The notes below the pieces were generated by a model. That model was not told the DNA's origin and searched no databases. It saw only the letters and a program-made list of their open reading frames with translations. 64,000 nucleotides of DNA from positions 62,001 to 126,000 of the forward strand of contig NZ_JANUCO010000001.1 in NCBI RefSeq assembly GCF_024807225.1, written 5' to 3'. The position numbers and the translations under genes were made by a program. The first letter of the stretch is position 1, and every line of letters starts with the position of its first letter. Below, one piece after another: positions 44,799 through 53,950 of the stretch. The stretch is from Chryseobacterium ginsenosidimutans. GTDB lineage: Bacteria; Bacteroidota; Bacteroidia; Flavobacteriales; Weeksellaceae.

Positions 44799-45410
44799 TG
44801 TAAAACGTTTTTAAATTCGTTAATAACGGAAGGCTGATTGGTGATTTGCCCTGAAACCGCCACTCCGTAAATTCCTATTTGTTGTAATAATTCGATGTCA
44901 CTCAGAAACTACTCCACCGATGGCAAATATTTTTGGAATTTCTAATGATTTTTCTTGTAAAGTTTGAATGATTTTTTCATAGCCTTCAAAATCTAAAATC
45001 GGACTCAGTTTTTCTTTGGTTGAAGTAAATCTTAACGGACCTAAGCCGATATAATCACATCCTTCGTTCATTCTTTGAAGAACATCTGAAGCGGTATTTG
45101 CCGTTCCTCCAATGATTTTATTTTGACCTAAAATTTGTCTTGCCACTTCAACTGATTCATCATTCAATCCTAAATGGACTCCATCTGCATCGACCAATTT
45201 TGCAATTTGAATATGGTCATTGATAATGCAAATTGCCTGATTATCTGAACAAAGTTTTTTAGAGATTTCACAAAGCTTGATGAATTCATTTTCAGGAGCA
45301 TTTTTCCAACGAACCTGAATCCATTTTACTCCGTTATCAAGAGCCTTTCGGATGTTTAGTTCCTGATCTTCTATGGTAAATCCTTGAGATATGTATTGTA
45401 ATTTTTCCAT
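44795..45410 (-). pseudogene. thiE: Thiamine phosphate synthase ThiE, single-base frameshift
   Basis: The frame from 45410 has an intact ThiE start (MEKLQYISQGFTIEDQELNI) and catalytic GIDADGVHLG-like (KLVDADGVHLGLND), but it ends at a TGA at 44898 after AIGGVVSE. The DNA reads GTAGTTTCTGAGTGAC on the coding strand. Deleting one T (plus positions 44906-44908) continues as VLSDIELLQQIGIYGVAVSG and stops at 44795, giving 204 residues and the ATGA overlap with thiG. ThiE joins HMP-PP and thiazole phosphate. The neighbouring TenI-like protein could only partly compensate. Confidence 0.93.
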
Positions 45411-45413
45411 TTT

Positions 45414-46160
45414 TTAATTTGAATGAAATCCTAGCAAAGTAGGATTGCTTGTTAAAAATTTTTCAATGTATAATTTTCCGTTTCGGCAGGCTTCTTCTAC
45501 ATTTTTTCCTAAAGCTAAATGACTTGCAATCGCTGAAGAAAGTACGCAACCGGAGCCATGTTTTGGATAATAAACAGAAGTTTCATCAGTTGGATGAATT
45601 GAAATTTCTTTTCCGTTTTCTATTAAAATATCTGTTCCTAATTTGTCTTCCCGATGACCTCCTTTAATTAAAACTGAGCAAGAATTTTCAGATTTTTTAA
45701 AAAGGCCAGCTTCCTGTAAAACCTTGTATTCATTGTAGTTTGGTGTAATTAAATCAATCTGATTCAAAACATTTTTCAACTCTGAAATTGTATTCAAATC
45801 AAAAAAAGAAAACTCTGAAGTACTTTTTAAAACCGGATCCCAAACAATTTTTGCTTCAGAATTATTTGATTTAATTGTTTTAATAATTTCACTTAGAAAT
45901 CCTGCATCTTTAACCACTCCAATTTTTACAACCTGAACGGAATATTTTTTCATTAAGACATCAATTGATTTCAAAATTTCATCTAAAGGTTGCCAATTCA
46001 GGCTCAAGCATTGAGATTCTGTCTGTAAAGTCATTGCCGTACAAACTCCCAACCCTTGAACTTTCAATTGTTCCATTGTTTTGATGTCTGCTAACAAACC
46101 CGCTCCACCACTTGGATCGAAACCTGCAATACTCATTACGAAAGGACGTTCTGTCTGCAT
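45414..46160 (-). CDS. thiD: Hydroxymethylpyrimidine kinase/phosphomethylpyrimidine kinase
   Basis: A 248-residue ribokinase-fold enzyme that phosphorylates HMP to HMP-P and HMP-PP. VMSIAGFDPSGGAGLLADIK (substrate and anion hole), VWDPVLKSTS and YPKHGSGCVLSSAIASHLA (the GxGC anion-hole motif) are present. Start at 46160 (MQTERPF) gives the family N-terminus and overlaps the tenI/thiE2 gene by 25 bases. The thiE gene follows after three bases. Confidence 0.95.
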   Translation of the reverse strand: MQTERPFVMSIAGFDPSGGAGLLADIKTMEQLKVQGLGVCTAMTLQTESQCLSLNWQPLDEILKSIDVLMKKYSVQVVKIGVVKDAGFLSEIIKTIKSNNSEAKIVWDPVLKSTSEFSFFDLNTISELKNVLNQIDLITPNYNEYKVLQEAGLFKKSENSCSVLIKGGHREDKLGTDILIENGKEISIHPTDETSVYYPKHGSGCVLSSAIASHLALGKNVEEACRNGKLYIEKFLTSNPTLLGFHSN

Positions 46161-46720
46161 TTTTTGAAAACATTTATCGGTTCATTACTTTCCCAAATTG
46201 CCCCTAACAAAGCCACTCCGTCTACTCCACTTTCAAAGGTTTCATTGATATTTTTTTCATTAATTCCTCCCAAAGCAATTAGTTTTACATCTGAATTATT
46301 GCGGTTTTTAATATCATTTAAAATCATTGAATTTTCGCCATATCCTTTTTTAGAAATACTCGGAAAAACCGGACTGATAAATGAGTATTCCCAATCCTTA
46401 TTCAATTCATTAAAACTTTTAATATCATGAACAGACGTTGAAATCGTTTTATCTGTGAAAGATTTAAACAAATCATTTTGTCTGTCAATTTCTCTGAAAT
46501 GAAACCTTGAAATATCAAAATCTTTCGCCAAATCATAATGACTGTGCAACACCAACCGATGATGAAATTCAGAATTCATCTTTTGAATAAAATCCGCCAT
46601 TTCTTCTGAATTAATGAAAGGTTTTCTGATGTGAAGCAAATCCAAACCTTCCTGAAATAATTCATTTATGATTTCAGTTTCGTTCATCATCATTTCTTCG
46701 GGAGTGATTACGATAATCAT
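46136..46720 (-). CDS. tenI: TenI/ThiE-like thiamine phosphate synthase family protein
   Basis: A 194-residue TIM-barrel protein related to ThiE and TenI. HIRKPFINSEEMADFIQKMN, FHFREIDRQN and KKGYGENSM with LIALGGINEKNIN are present. The usual VHLG catalytic run is not kept intact, so it is more likely TenI-like (thiazole tautomerase) than a full synthase. Its ATG overlaps the thiC stop by four bases, and it overlaps thiD at its end. A second ThiE-like gene in the operon is common in Bacteroidota. Confidence 0.8.
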   Translation of the reverse strand: MIIVITPEEMMMNETEIINELFQEGLDLLHIRKPFINSEEMADFIQKMNSEFHHRLVLHSHYDLAKDFDISRFHFREIDRQNDLFKSFTDKTISTSVHDIKSFNELNKDWEYSFISPVFPSISKKGYGENSMILNDIKNRNNSDVKLIALGGINEKNINETFESGVDGVALLGAIWESNEPINVFKKCRQNVLS

Positions 46721-48529
46721 ATATAAATTTCTTTCCCTTTTTCGATGAATTCCTGTGATTTGTCAAACATTCCTTTCTCTGCTGATTCACGGATTTCCTG
46801 TGTAATTTTCATTGAACAGAATTTTGGTCCGCACATCGAACAGAAATGCGCAATCTTCGCTCCGTCTGCAGGAAGTGTTTCATCGTGATAAGATCTTGCC
46901 GTTTCAGGATCTAGTGAAAGATTAAACTGATCTTCCCATCTGAACTCGAATCTTGCTTTACTCAACGCATTATCTCTGTATTGCGCTCCGGGATGTCCTT
47001 TTGCTAAATCAGCCGCATGAGCAGCCAGTTTATAAGTAATAACTCCAACTTTTACATCTTCTTTATTCGGAAGTCCTAAATGTTCTTTGGGTGTCACATA
47101 ACACAACATCGCACAACCAAACCAACCGATCATCGCCGCTCCGATTCCTGAAGTTATATGGTCGTAACCTGGTGCAATATCCGTCGTCAAAGGACCTAAA
47201 GTATAAAACGGAGCTTCATCACATACTTCTAATTGCTTCTCCATATTTTCTTTAATCAAATGCATCGGAACGTGACCGGGACCTTCAACCATTACCTGAA
47301 CATTGTGTTTCCAGGCGATTTTTGTCAACTCACCTAATGTTTCCAGTTCTGCGAACTGTGCTTCATCATTGGCATCGGCAATCGAACCCGGACGAAGACC
47401 GTCACCCAAAGAAAAGGCAACATCATATTTTTTCATGATTTCGCAGATCTCCTCGAAATGCGTGTACAAAAAGTTTTCTTTGTGATGAAAAAGACACCAT
47501 TTTGCCATGATAGAACCTCCTCTTGAAACAATTCCGGTGACACGTTTTGCTGTCAAATGAATATATCTCAACAAAACTCCGGCGTGAATCGTGAAATAAG
47601 AAACTCCCTGTTCTGCCTGCTCAATTAAAGTATCTTTAAAAATTTCCCAAGTAAGATCTTCTGCAACACCTTTTACTTTTTCGAGTGCTTGATAAATTGG
47701 AACAGTACCAATCGGAAACTGGACTATTTCTGATGATCCATTCTCTGGTTTCGTGGATATTTTTTCCTGTGGATAAATCCATAATCGTATCGGCTCCCCA
47801 TCGACAAGCCCAAACTGCTTTTTCCACTTCTTCTTCAATGCTCGATGAAACGGCACTGTTTCCGATATTGGCATTAATTTTAACTAAAAAATTTCGCCCG
47901 ATAATCATCGGTTCGCTTTCGGGGTGATTGATATTGTTGGGAATGATTGCTCTTCCGGCTGCAATTTCGTCTCTTACAAATTCGGGAGTGATTTTACTTT
48001 TTGGAGTTCTTGCGCCAAAACTGTTTCCCGGATGTTGAAAAGCCATATCTTTTGAAACAGAATCCAATTGCTCGATTTTTTGATTTTCTCTGATTGCAAT
48101 ATATTCCATTTCGGGAGTGATGATTCCCTGTCTTGCGTAGTATAATTGGGTAACTTCTTGTCCTTCTTTGGCAACTTTTGGTTTGTGATTATAAGAAAAA
48201 CGCAGTTCATCCAGTTTTGAATCGGCAAGACGTTTTTTTCCGTAATTAGAAGTAATTCCATCCAGAATTTCTACGTCATTTCTATCCAGAATCCATTGTT
48301 CTCTGATTCGGGGAAGTCCTTTTTCAATATCAACTTCAGAATTTTCATCGGTGTAAGGTCCTGATGTATCGTAAATTGTGACAGGCGGATTTTCTTCAAT
48401 TTTTCCGTTACTGAGTTTTGTCGGACTTAAATGTATTTCTCGCATCGCTACATTGATCGGGTGAATTGTTCCTTCAACATAGATTTTTTTTGAGTTCGGA
48501 AACGGCGAACGTGTGATGTTGTGAGCCAT
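46717..48529 (-). pseudogene. thiC: Phosphomethylpyrimidine synthase ThiC, single-base frameshift
   Basis: Two overlapping frames give one ThiC of 603 residues, the radical SAM enzyme that makes HMP-P from AIR. The N-terminal part (MAHNITRSPFPNSKKIYVEG...MDLSTGKNIHETREWIIRNS) is in one frame. The rest (PIGTVPIYQALEKVKGVAED...) is in the other and ends in the cluster motif CSMCGPKFCSMK (CxxCxxxxC). The join reads CCAGTTTCCGATTGG on the coding strand; removing one T (plus 47716-47718) restores PVPIGTVPIYQ. Real inactivation would block pyrimidine synthesis. Confidence 0.95.
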
Positions 48530-48553
48530 AAAATGATTGTTTTTTTATGAGAA

Positions 48554-48760
48554 TTAACCGCCTTGAGTAGCAGTGATAATTAAAATTGAATCTTTGTCGT
48601 TGAGAATGGTTTCCGCCCAGAATGATTTCGGAATAATGCGATTGTTGAGCGCTACAGCGATACCTTTTTTCTTTTCGGGTAATTCCATAGCGATGAGTGC
48701 TTCCAGATTTTCGGGAAGTACATCAAAAGTTTTTTGGGTGTGATTGATTGTGAGCTCCAT
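48554..48760 (-). CDS. thiS: Thiamin biosynthesis sulfur carrier ThiS
   Basis: A 68-residue ubiquitin-like protein ending in the diglycine ITATQGG, the site of adenylation by ThiF and thiocarboxylation. LTINHTQKTFDVLPENLEAL and NNRIIPKSFW match the beta-grasp fold. It is the first gene of the thiamin operon, behind a TPP riboswitch. The ATG lies in one arm of a hairpin (48758-48790), suggesting translational control. Confidence 0.95.
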   Translation of the reverse strand: MELTINHTQKTFDVLPENLEALIAMELPEKKKGIAVALNNRIIPKSFWAETILNDKDSILIITATQGG

Positions 48761-48790
48761 TCCTAAATTTTTAAATATACTTTAGGAATG
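48758..48790 (-). promoter_or_regulatory. Hairpin sequestering the thiS start codon
   Basis: CATTCCTAAA (plus 48758-48767) and TTTAGGAATG (48781-48790) are perfect 10-bp arms with a 13-bp loop. In the minus-strand RNA the 3' arm is UUUAGGAAUG and contains the thiS AUG. It likely forms the expression platform of the TPP riboswitch. Confidence 0.7.
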
Positions 48791-48833
48791 CCCATCATTG
48801 TACAATAGAATGTACAGCAAAAGTCATCTCACT

Positions 48834-48909
48834 TTTCCCTACGCTAGTATGATCTAGAAATCAGGTTCAAAGGGTAAAATCTCAGCCTGTTTGTCAACAG
48901 ACACCCCTA
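48834..48909 (-). promoter_or_regulatory. TPP riboswitch (THI element) of the thiamin operon
   Basis: On the minus strand in order: TTTAGGGGTGTC, GGCTGAGATTTTACCC, GAACCTGATTTCTAGATCAT and TAGCGTAGGGAA. The CTGAGA and GAACCTG-GATCAT cores match the thi box. It controls thiS-thiC-tenI-thiD-thiE-thiG-thiH-thiF. Confidence 0.95.
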
Positions 48910-48972
48910 AAGTTGGGACGAAGTTAGACATTTTTTTGAAATGCGCAAAATTTTGTTTTTTCCGGAAAATAG

Positions 48973-49000
48973 AAAAAGCGGTGTATATTCACCGCTTTTT
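48973..49000. terminator. Bidirectional terminator before the T9SS cargo gene end
   Basis: AAAAAGCGGTG pairs with CACCGCTTTTT across TATATT. It lies 27 bp beyond the stop of the T9SS cargo gene, between it and the thiamin operon leader. Confidence 0.85.
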
Positions 49001-49026
49001 AAATTAAAAATATTTTGTTTTATTTT

Positions 49027-51096
49027 TTATTTCTTAATAACCTTAATGGATTGTTGAGTTCCATTTTTCATTTCTAAAATTAAAATATAAAGTCCTTCTG
49101 AAAGATCTTGTAAATTTAAGGTAGACTGAGGATTATTAATTGTTCTAATTAATTTACCCGAAGTATCCATCACCTTAACAGTTCTTACTAATTCAGATTT
49201 ATTAATATTGATTATTTCTGTGAAAGGATTTGGATGAATTTTTAGATTTTCTTTAACTTCAGCTTCAGAAACACCCAGACAAGCAGCCGCATCCAAAGTA
49301 GCAGTTACCTGCTGACGAGGAGATTCACACTCCGTTAAAATACCCCATTTGTAGAAAAAGTAATAATATGGGGTCGTTAAGCTACCACCAGTAATATCTA
49401 CTACCCCTGCAAAAGAATATGGAAAACCTAAATTAGTACTATCCCTGTACATATTTGTAATCCCCGTCCATGCACCAACACCCAATCGATAATTGCTTCC
49501 CGGAGGTATAACAAAATCCAGAACCACTGTTTGCGGTATAGAATTAGCCGTAGAATTATGACCTATCACATTCACTACTTTAGATGCAATTACGGTACCT
49601 GATGAATTTCTTAATTCTATAGTAGCGGTTCCTGGAGTTCCATCAGTTGCAGAATAAGGATATAAATCTACTGTTTGTAATGTAAAAGTTGAAAATACCG
49701 AAAATATCATGTACGAAGATAGACCTCCTCCCGTTGACGCTCCCGTTTCGATAGTCTGCTTTCCAACAATTCCTGACGATGCTTTCGCAGCACTCGCCCA
49801 GTAGTTCGTTGTCGTTGTAAGCATTGGTGTGGTATATGAGTTTCCGCTTGCTATTGAAGTTCCTCCTGTTGCCGCGTCATACCATTTTACGGTCGCTCCT
49901 GCATCAGCTGTAGCATTCAAAGTAGCAGTTGTTCCTGAACAAATTGTAGCTCCTGTAGTCGAAATTAAATTTGGAGGTTGACAAGATGTATTGATGGAGA
50001 TCGGCTCGGCAGACCATGTACTATAGCTTCCTGATCCACAATTAGATCTTACCCAAATATAATATATAGTCGCTGGAGCTAATGAATTAATTGTTGTAGA
50101 CGTACCAGTAATATTAGTTTGCGTTGGCGTTGTAGTACTTATTGGCTCTGTATTGGAAGTACTATAATATATCTCATAACTACTTGGCGCCGGTGTAGGA
50201 GCAGTCCAATTGACTGAAATAGTATTTGGAGTAGCCGAAATTGTTGTTAAAGTAGGAGCAAAACAAGCAGGAGGAGTCCACGTATAAGTAAATCCTGCCG
50301 GAGGCATTCCAGATGCTGCAGAGGATGTTGTACTTGTATATTGTGTACTTGAATTTGCAGTTCCAGGGGTAGAGCTTACAAACGCTAAAGTACTCGCATT
50401 TAAACGATTGTTATAGTCTGTGTTGGAAGCACCTCGAAGTCCTATTTGAGCAGTTCCGGAAACATTCGTAGAACCAATAGCAAAAGCTCCGCTATTGTAC
50501 ACCATATCAATAACATTGCTTGTTTCTTTTAATTTAATTTGAAAAGAAAATGCATAGGCAGTTGTAGAAGAAGTACTGTACGCCGGTCTGAAATTCGTCC
50601 ATTGAATAACCATTTCGCGATTAGGAGTAGTACCCACAACATCTGTTCTAATATCTCCGGTAAGCCCGCCTAAATTAGCAAAAGTATTTAAACTTTTACC
50701 AAATACAGAGATTGCTCCATTGTAAGCCTCTGTTGATGATATTGGTGTAGAATTAGAGTTCCCTGGCGAAGTTGTTCCAAAAGTAATATACCCATTAGAA
50801 GAGACTTTAATACTTGAGTAAACGGTACCATTATAATTAAAATTAAAAGGCAGTGCTACATCATAAGGCGGTACCTGATATAAGCTGGCTGTTCCTGAAT
50901 TGGCTGTTGCCGTTCCTAAAACCGTTCCCCCGGTAACAGTTGTAAAAGTGCCTGTAGATTGGGCAAAAGAGTAAGCTTTAGCTTGTGCGTTAATAGGAGC
51001 GTATGAACCTAATAAAAATAGAGAACATAGCGCTGTTATTTTTAAGCTCCTTTTTTTAGAATTCTTAAAAATTTTTGATTTGTAAAAGTTTTTCAT
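49027..51096 (-). CDS. T9SS-secreted protein with fibronectin III and Ig-like domains
   Basis: A 689-residue exported protein. A signal peptide (residues about 1-36, ending INAQ) is followed by a beta-rich lectin-like region (SLYQVPPYDVALPFNFNYNG), then a fibronectin type III domain (CFAPTLTTISATPNTISVNW) and an Ig-like domain (PPNLISTTGATICSGTTATL). The last 75 residues form a type A sorting domain (IHPNPFTEIININKSELVRT...GLYILILEMKNGTQQSIKVIKK), which the type IX secretion system recognises. Surface or secreted, possibly adhesive. Ligand unknown. Confidence 0.9.
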   Translation of the reverse strand: MKNFYKSKIFKNSKKRSLKITALCSLFLLGSYAPINAQAKAYSFAQSTGTFTTVTGGTVLGTATANSGTASLYQVPPYDVALPFNFNYNGTVYSSIKVSSNGYITFGTTSPGNSNSTPISSTEAYNGAISVFGKSLNTFANLGGLTGDIRTDVVGTTPNREMVIQWTNFRPAYSTSSTTAYAFSFQIKLKETSNVIDMVYNSGAFAIGSTNVSGTAQIGLRGASNTDYNNRLNASTLAFVSSTPGTANSSTQYTSTTSSAASGMPPAGFTYTWTPPACFAPTLTTISATPNTISVNWTAPTPAPSSYEIYYSTSNTEPISTTTPTQTNITGTSTTINSLAPATIYYIWVRSNCGSGSYSTWSAEPISINTSCQPPNLISTTGATICSGTTATLNATADAGATVKWYDAATGGTSIASGNSYTTPMLTTTTNYWASAAKASSGIVGKQTIETGASTGGGLSSYMIFSVFSTFTLQTVDLYPYSATDGTPGTATIELRNSSGTVIASKVVNVIGHNSTANSIPQTVVLDFVIPPGSNYRLGVGAWTGITNMYRDSTNLGFPYSFAGVVDITGGSLTTPYYYFFYKWGILTECESPRQQVTATLDAAACLGVSEAEVKENLKIHPNPFTEIININKSELVRTVKVMDTSGKLIRTINNPQSTLNLQDLSEGLYILILEMKNGTQQSIKVIKK

Positions 51097-51268
51097 TGGA
51101 ATTGGATTAGATTAAAAACTCCTCCAATTTAATAAAAAATCAACAAAATAACAATTAAAATATCTATACGATAAAAATATAATTAAATCATTGCACGCAA
51201 CTCAAAACATCACAATTATACGAATTAAAATTACATCAAAAAAAATCCTGCAAATTGCAGGAAGTTTA

Positions 51269-51943
51269 TTATTCACAAGCTCTCCAGATCGCATCATTCT
51301 GCGGAACGGGAGCTATAATTTCAACATTTTCTTTGGTGACAGGATGAATAAACTCCAGTTTTCTGGCATGAAGGTTTATTCCTCCATCGGGGTTGGAACG
51401 TGGTGCTCCGTATTTTAAATCTCCTTTAATCGGAACTCCTGTTTTCGACAACTGAGCTCTGATTTGATGATGTCTCCCTGTTTCCAGATCGATTTCCAGC
51501 AAAAGATAATTATCTAAACTTTTAATGACATTATACGTAAGAATCGCTTCTTTTGCGCCATCCGTCACTTTTGTAAAAACAATGGCCTTATTATTTTTTT
51601 CGTTCTTCTGTAAATAATGAACCAATCTTTGGCTTTTAGGAATCATTTCCTTTGCCACAACCGCCCAATAGGTCTTTTTAATCTCTCGGTTTTTAACCAT
51701 TTGAGTCAAACGGGACAAAGCTTTGGAAGTTTTAGCATAAATCACCAAACCCGAAGTGGGTCGGTCGATACGATGAACCAAACCGAGAAAAACATTTCCC
51801 GGCTTGTCATCTCTTATTTTTATAAAATTCTTGATTGAGTCTAATAAAGATTCATCGCCGGTTTTATCGCCCTGTACAAGCTGTCCGACTTTTTTATTAA
51901 TGACCAAAAGATGGTTGTCTTCATAAACAATCTGCTCCTTCAT
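51269..51943 (-). CDS. RluA-family rRNA/tRNA pseudouridine synthase
   Basis: A 224-residue enzyme. The catalytic Asp is in LVHRIDRPTSGLVIYAKTSK, followed by KKTYWAVVAKE, TGRHHQIRAQLSKTGVPIKG and GINLHARKLEFIHPVTKENV. It lacks an N-terminal S4 domain, so it is the short RluA type that modifies 23S rRNA or tRNA uridines. It lies three bases after the small membrane-protein gene on the same strand, in a run with panB. Confidence 0.9.
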   Translation of the reverse strand: MKEQIVYEDNHLLVINKKVGQLVQGDKTGDESLLDSIKNFIKIRDDKPGNVFLGLVHRIDRPTSGLVIYAKTSKALSRLTQMVKNREIKKTYWAVVAKEMIPKSQRLVHYLQKNEKNNKAIVFTKVTDGAKEAILTYNVIKSLDNYLLLEIDLETGRHHQIRAQLSKTGVPIKGDLKYGAPRSNPDGGINLHARKLEFIHPVTKENVEIIAPVPQNDAIWRACE

Positions 51944-51946
51944 GAC

Positions 51947-52273
51947 TTACTGACGATAATTGGGTCTATTTACAAATGACAGAATAATTCCTCCTAATAA
52001 ACCGATAGTTTTAATAAATTCTAACTTAGAATCTCTAGGAATTAATAAACCTCCAAGTACGCAAATTGCCGCTGCTGCGTACATTGCATATGTGAAATTT
52101 TTGTTCTTCAGTGAAGGTGCCTGCAAGAAAAAACTTATCCCGATTAAGACATAAAAAACTCTTCGGGAAAGCAGATTATTGATTTCCGGAGAAAAGAGAT
52201 TGAACCATCCTGCTGCAAGACAAAGCAAGGCAACAATAGATAAAATCCCTTGAGTAGACTGTTGGTTTCTCAT
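51947..52273 (-). CDS. Small membrane protein, unknown
   Basis: A 108-residue protein with three or four hydrophobic segments (GILSIVALLCLAAGWFNLF, VFYVLIGISFFLQA, YAMYAAAAICVLGGLLI, TIGLLGGIILSFV). It is an inner-membrane protein. It starts at the panB stop with a one-base overlap and continues toward the RluA gene, so the three form an operon. No family recognised. Confidence 0.78.
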   Translation of the reverse strand: MRNQQSTQGILSIVALLCLAAGWFNLFSPEINNLLSRRVFYVLIGISFFLQAPSLKNKNFTYAMYAAAAICVLGGLLIPRDSKLEFIKTIGLLGGIILSFVNRPNYRQ

Positions 52274-53088
52274 TAATAACTTTCGTTTTCGTTAGGGAAT
52301 TCCTGACTTTTTACATCTTTAACATATTGAGCGACTGCTCCTGTAATTTCTGTATAAAGATCAAGATATCTTCTTAAAAATTTCGGACTGAATCCTTTGT
52401 TCATTCCTACCATATCGTGATATACCAAAACCTGACCGTCACAATGAGCTCCAGCTCCGATTCCGATAGTCGGGATTGAAATGGCTTCCGTTACTTTTTT
52501 TGCTAAATCTGCCGGAATTTTCTCCAAAACAACAGCAAAACAGCCCAATTCTTCTAAAAGTTGAGCATCAGCAATTAATTTCTCGGCTTCCGCTTCGTCT
52601 TTTGCTCTTACTTTATAGGTTCCGAATTTGTAAATCGATTGAGGCGTCAAACCCAAATGTCCCATTACAGGAATTCCAGCGTTGATAATTTTCTTAATAG
52701 ATTTTGAAATCTCCTTTCCGCCTTCAATTTTCACAGCATGAGCTCCTCCTTCCTTCATCATCCTTACTGCAGATTCCAATGCCTTTTCAGGATTGCTCTG
52801 ATAAGTTCCGAAAGGTAAATCTGCTACCACCAAAGCTCTGTCGGTTCCTCTCACCACACTTTGAGAATGATAAATCATCTGATCCAACGTAATCGGCAGC
52901 GTTGTTTCAAAACCCGCCATCACATTAGCTGCAGAATCTCCTATCAAAACAGCATCAATTCCTCCCGCATCTACCATTTTCGCAGTGGTAAAATCGTATG
53001 CCGTAAGCATTGTTATTTTTTCCTTGTCGAATTTCATTTTTCGCAAGGTTTCAGTTGTAACTTTTTTAATTTCAGAATGAACAGACAT
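52273..53088 (-). CDS. panB: 3-methyl-2-oxobutanoate hydroxymethyltransferase
   Basis: A 271-residue TIM-barrel enzyme transferring a hydroxymethyl group from methylene-THF to alpha-ketoisovalerate, the first committed step of pantothenate synthesis. KITMLTAYDFTTAKMVDAGG, LIGDSAANVMAGFETTLPIT (Mg-binding Asp), KIEGG and PTIGIGAGAHCDGQVLVYHD are present. It heads a minus-strand operon with a membrane protein and RluA. Full length. Confidence 0.97.
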   Translation of the reverse strand: MSVHSEIKKVTTETLRKMKFDKEKITMLTAYDFTTAKMVDAGGIDAVLIGDSAANVMAGFETTLPITLDQMIYHSQSVVRGTDRALVVADLPFGTYQSNPEKALESAVRMMKEGGAHAVKIEGGKEISKSIKKIINAGIPVMGHLGLTPQSIYKFGTYKVRAKDEAEAEKLIADAQLLEELGCFAVVLEKIPADLAKKVTEAISIPTIGIGAGAHCDGQVLVYHDMVGMNKGFSPKFLRRYLDLYTEITGAVAQYVKDVKSQEFPNENESY

Positions 53089-53110
53089 AATTTATCTATT
53101 TTTAAAAGTT

Positions 53111-53136
53111 AAAAAAGTCGGCGCTAAGCCGACCTA
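53111..53136 (-). terminator. Terminator after Crp/Fnr gene
   Basis: On the minus strand AGGTCGGC pairs with GCCGACTT around a short loop and is followed by TTTTTAAC. It separates the Crp/Fnr gene from panB. Confidence 0.85.
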
Positions 53137-53153
53137 AAGTTTTGTTATGATTT

Positions 53154-53879
53154 TTATAAAACTACGTGACCTAGTTTCATTAATTTGTCGTGGTTGAGGA
53201 TTCTTATATTTCTCCCGTCTACTTCGATGAGATTATCTCCTTTAAATTCAGAAATTAAACGGATGGCACTTTCTGTAGCCGTTCCGATGATATTGGCAAT
53301 TTCTTCTCTCGTTAAAGATATTTTGATAAATCCTTCAGGATCTACTCCCAATTTTTGCTCTAAAAGAATTAAAATTTCCGCTAATCTTTCTCTTACCGTT
53401 TTCTGAGCCAGGAAAGTAATCGTGTTGGATGATTCTCCCAATTCGTAAGAAATCTTCTGAAGCATCACAAAAGAAAGTTGAGGATCAACTTCCAGAAGAT
53501 ACATAAAAACATCTGCGGGCAAGAAAGTAACCTCAAGATCAGTCATTGCTTCAGCTTTTGCCTGAAAATTTTCTCCGCAAAGTAAAGACCGATAACCGAT
53601 GATATCTCCTTCTTTGATAAACCTTAAAATCTGATCTTTTCCAAAAGCTCCCGATTTCGACAATTTGGCAGCCCCTTTTTCCAGGAAGTAGATTCCTTTT
53701 GGGATTTCCCCGTCCTCGAAAATGGTATCATGCTTTTGAAAAGTAAGTTTCTTTTTTGCGTTTATATATTTCTCAAAATCAGTGCTAGAAAGTCTTTCCT
53801 TAAATGATTTATCATTAAAAACTCTGGCGAACCTCTCCTCGATTGCAATCTGTTGTTCCTGCGACATTTTATATGACAT
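53154..53879 (-). CDS. Crp/Fnr-family transcription regulator
   Basis: A 241-residue regulator with a cyclic-nucleotide-like sensor domain (about residues 25-150) and a C-terminal winged HTH (LTREEIANIIGTATESAIRL). The whole protein has one cysteine (SLLCGENF), so it cannot carry the four-Cys iron-sulfur cluster of E. coli FNR and must sense another signal. It is divergent from the cbb3 oxidase cluster across 71 bp and probably regulates it, an inference from position. Frame opens at 53879 (MSYKMSQ), and the second ATG (53867) is also possible. Confidence 0.9.
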   Translation of the reverse strand: MSYKMSQEQQIAIEERFARVFNDKSFKERLSSTDFEKYINAKKKLTFQKHDTIFEDGEIPKGIYFLEKGAAKLSKSGAFGKDQILRFIKEGDIIGYRSLLCGENFQAKAEAMTDLEVTFLPADVFMYLLEVDPQLSFVMLQKISYELGESSNTITFLAQKTVRERLAEILILLEQKLGVDPEGFIKISLTREEIANIIGTATESAIRLISEFKGDNLIEVDGRNIRILNHDKLMKLGHVVL

Positions 53880-53928
53880 TTATCACAAAAATAGAACTTT
53901 TTAACTCGATAAACAAAAAAAATTGTTA

Positions 53929-53936
53929 TAATTTTG
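53929..53936 (+). promoter_or_regulatory. Putative -7 element of ccoI
   Basis: TAATTTTG fits TAnnTTTG and lies 15 bp before the ccoI ATG. No -33 TTG or FNR-type TTGAC palindrome is seen nearby. Confidence 0.4.
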
Positions 53937-53950
53937 TCGTTCAATAATTT

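Noticed and set aside
53154..53879. Classical oxygen-sensing FNR
   Set aside because: Only one cysteine is present, so no four-Cys iron-sulfur cluster can form.
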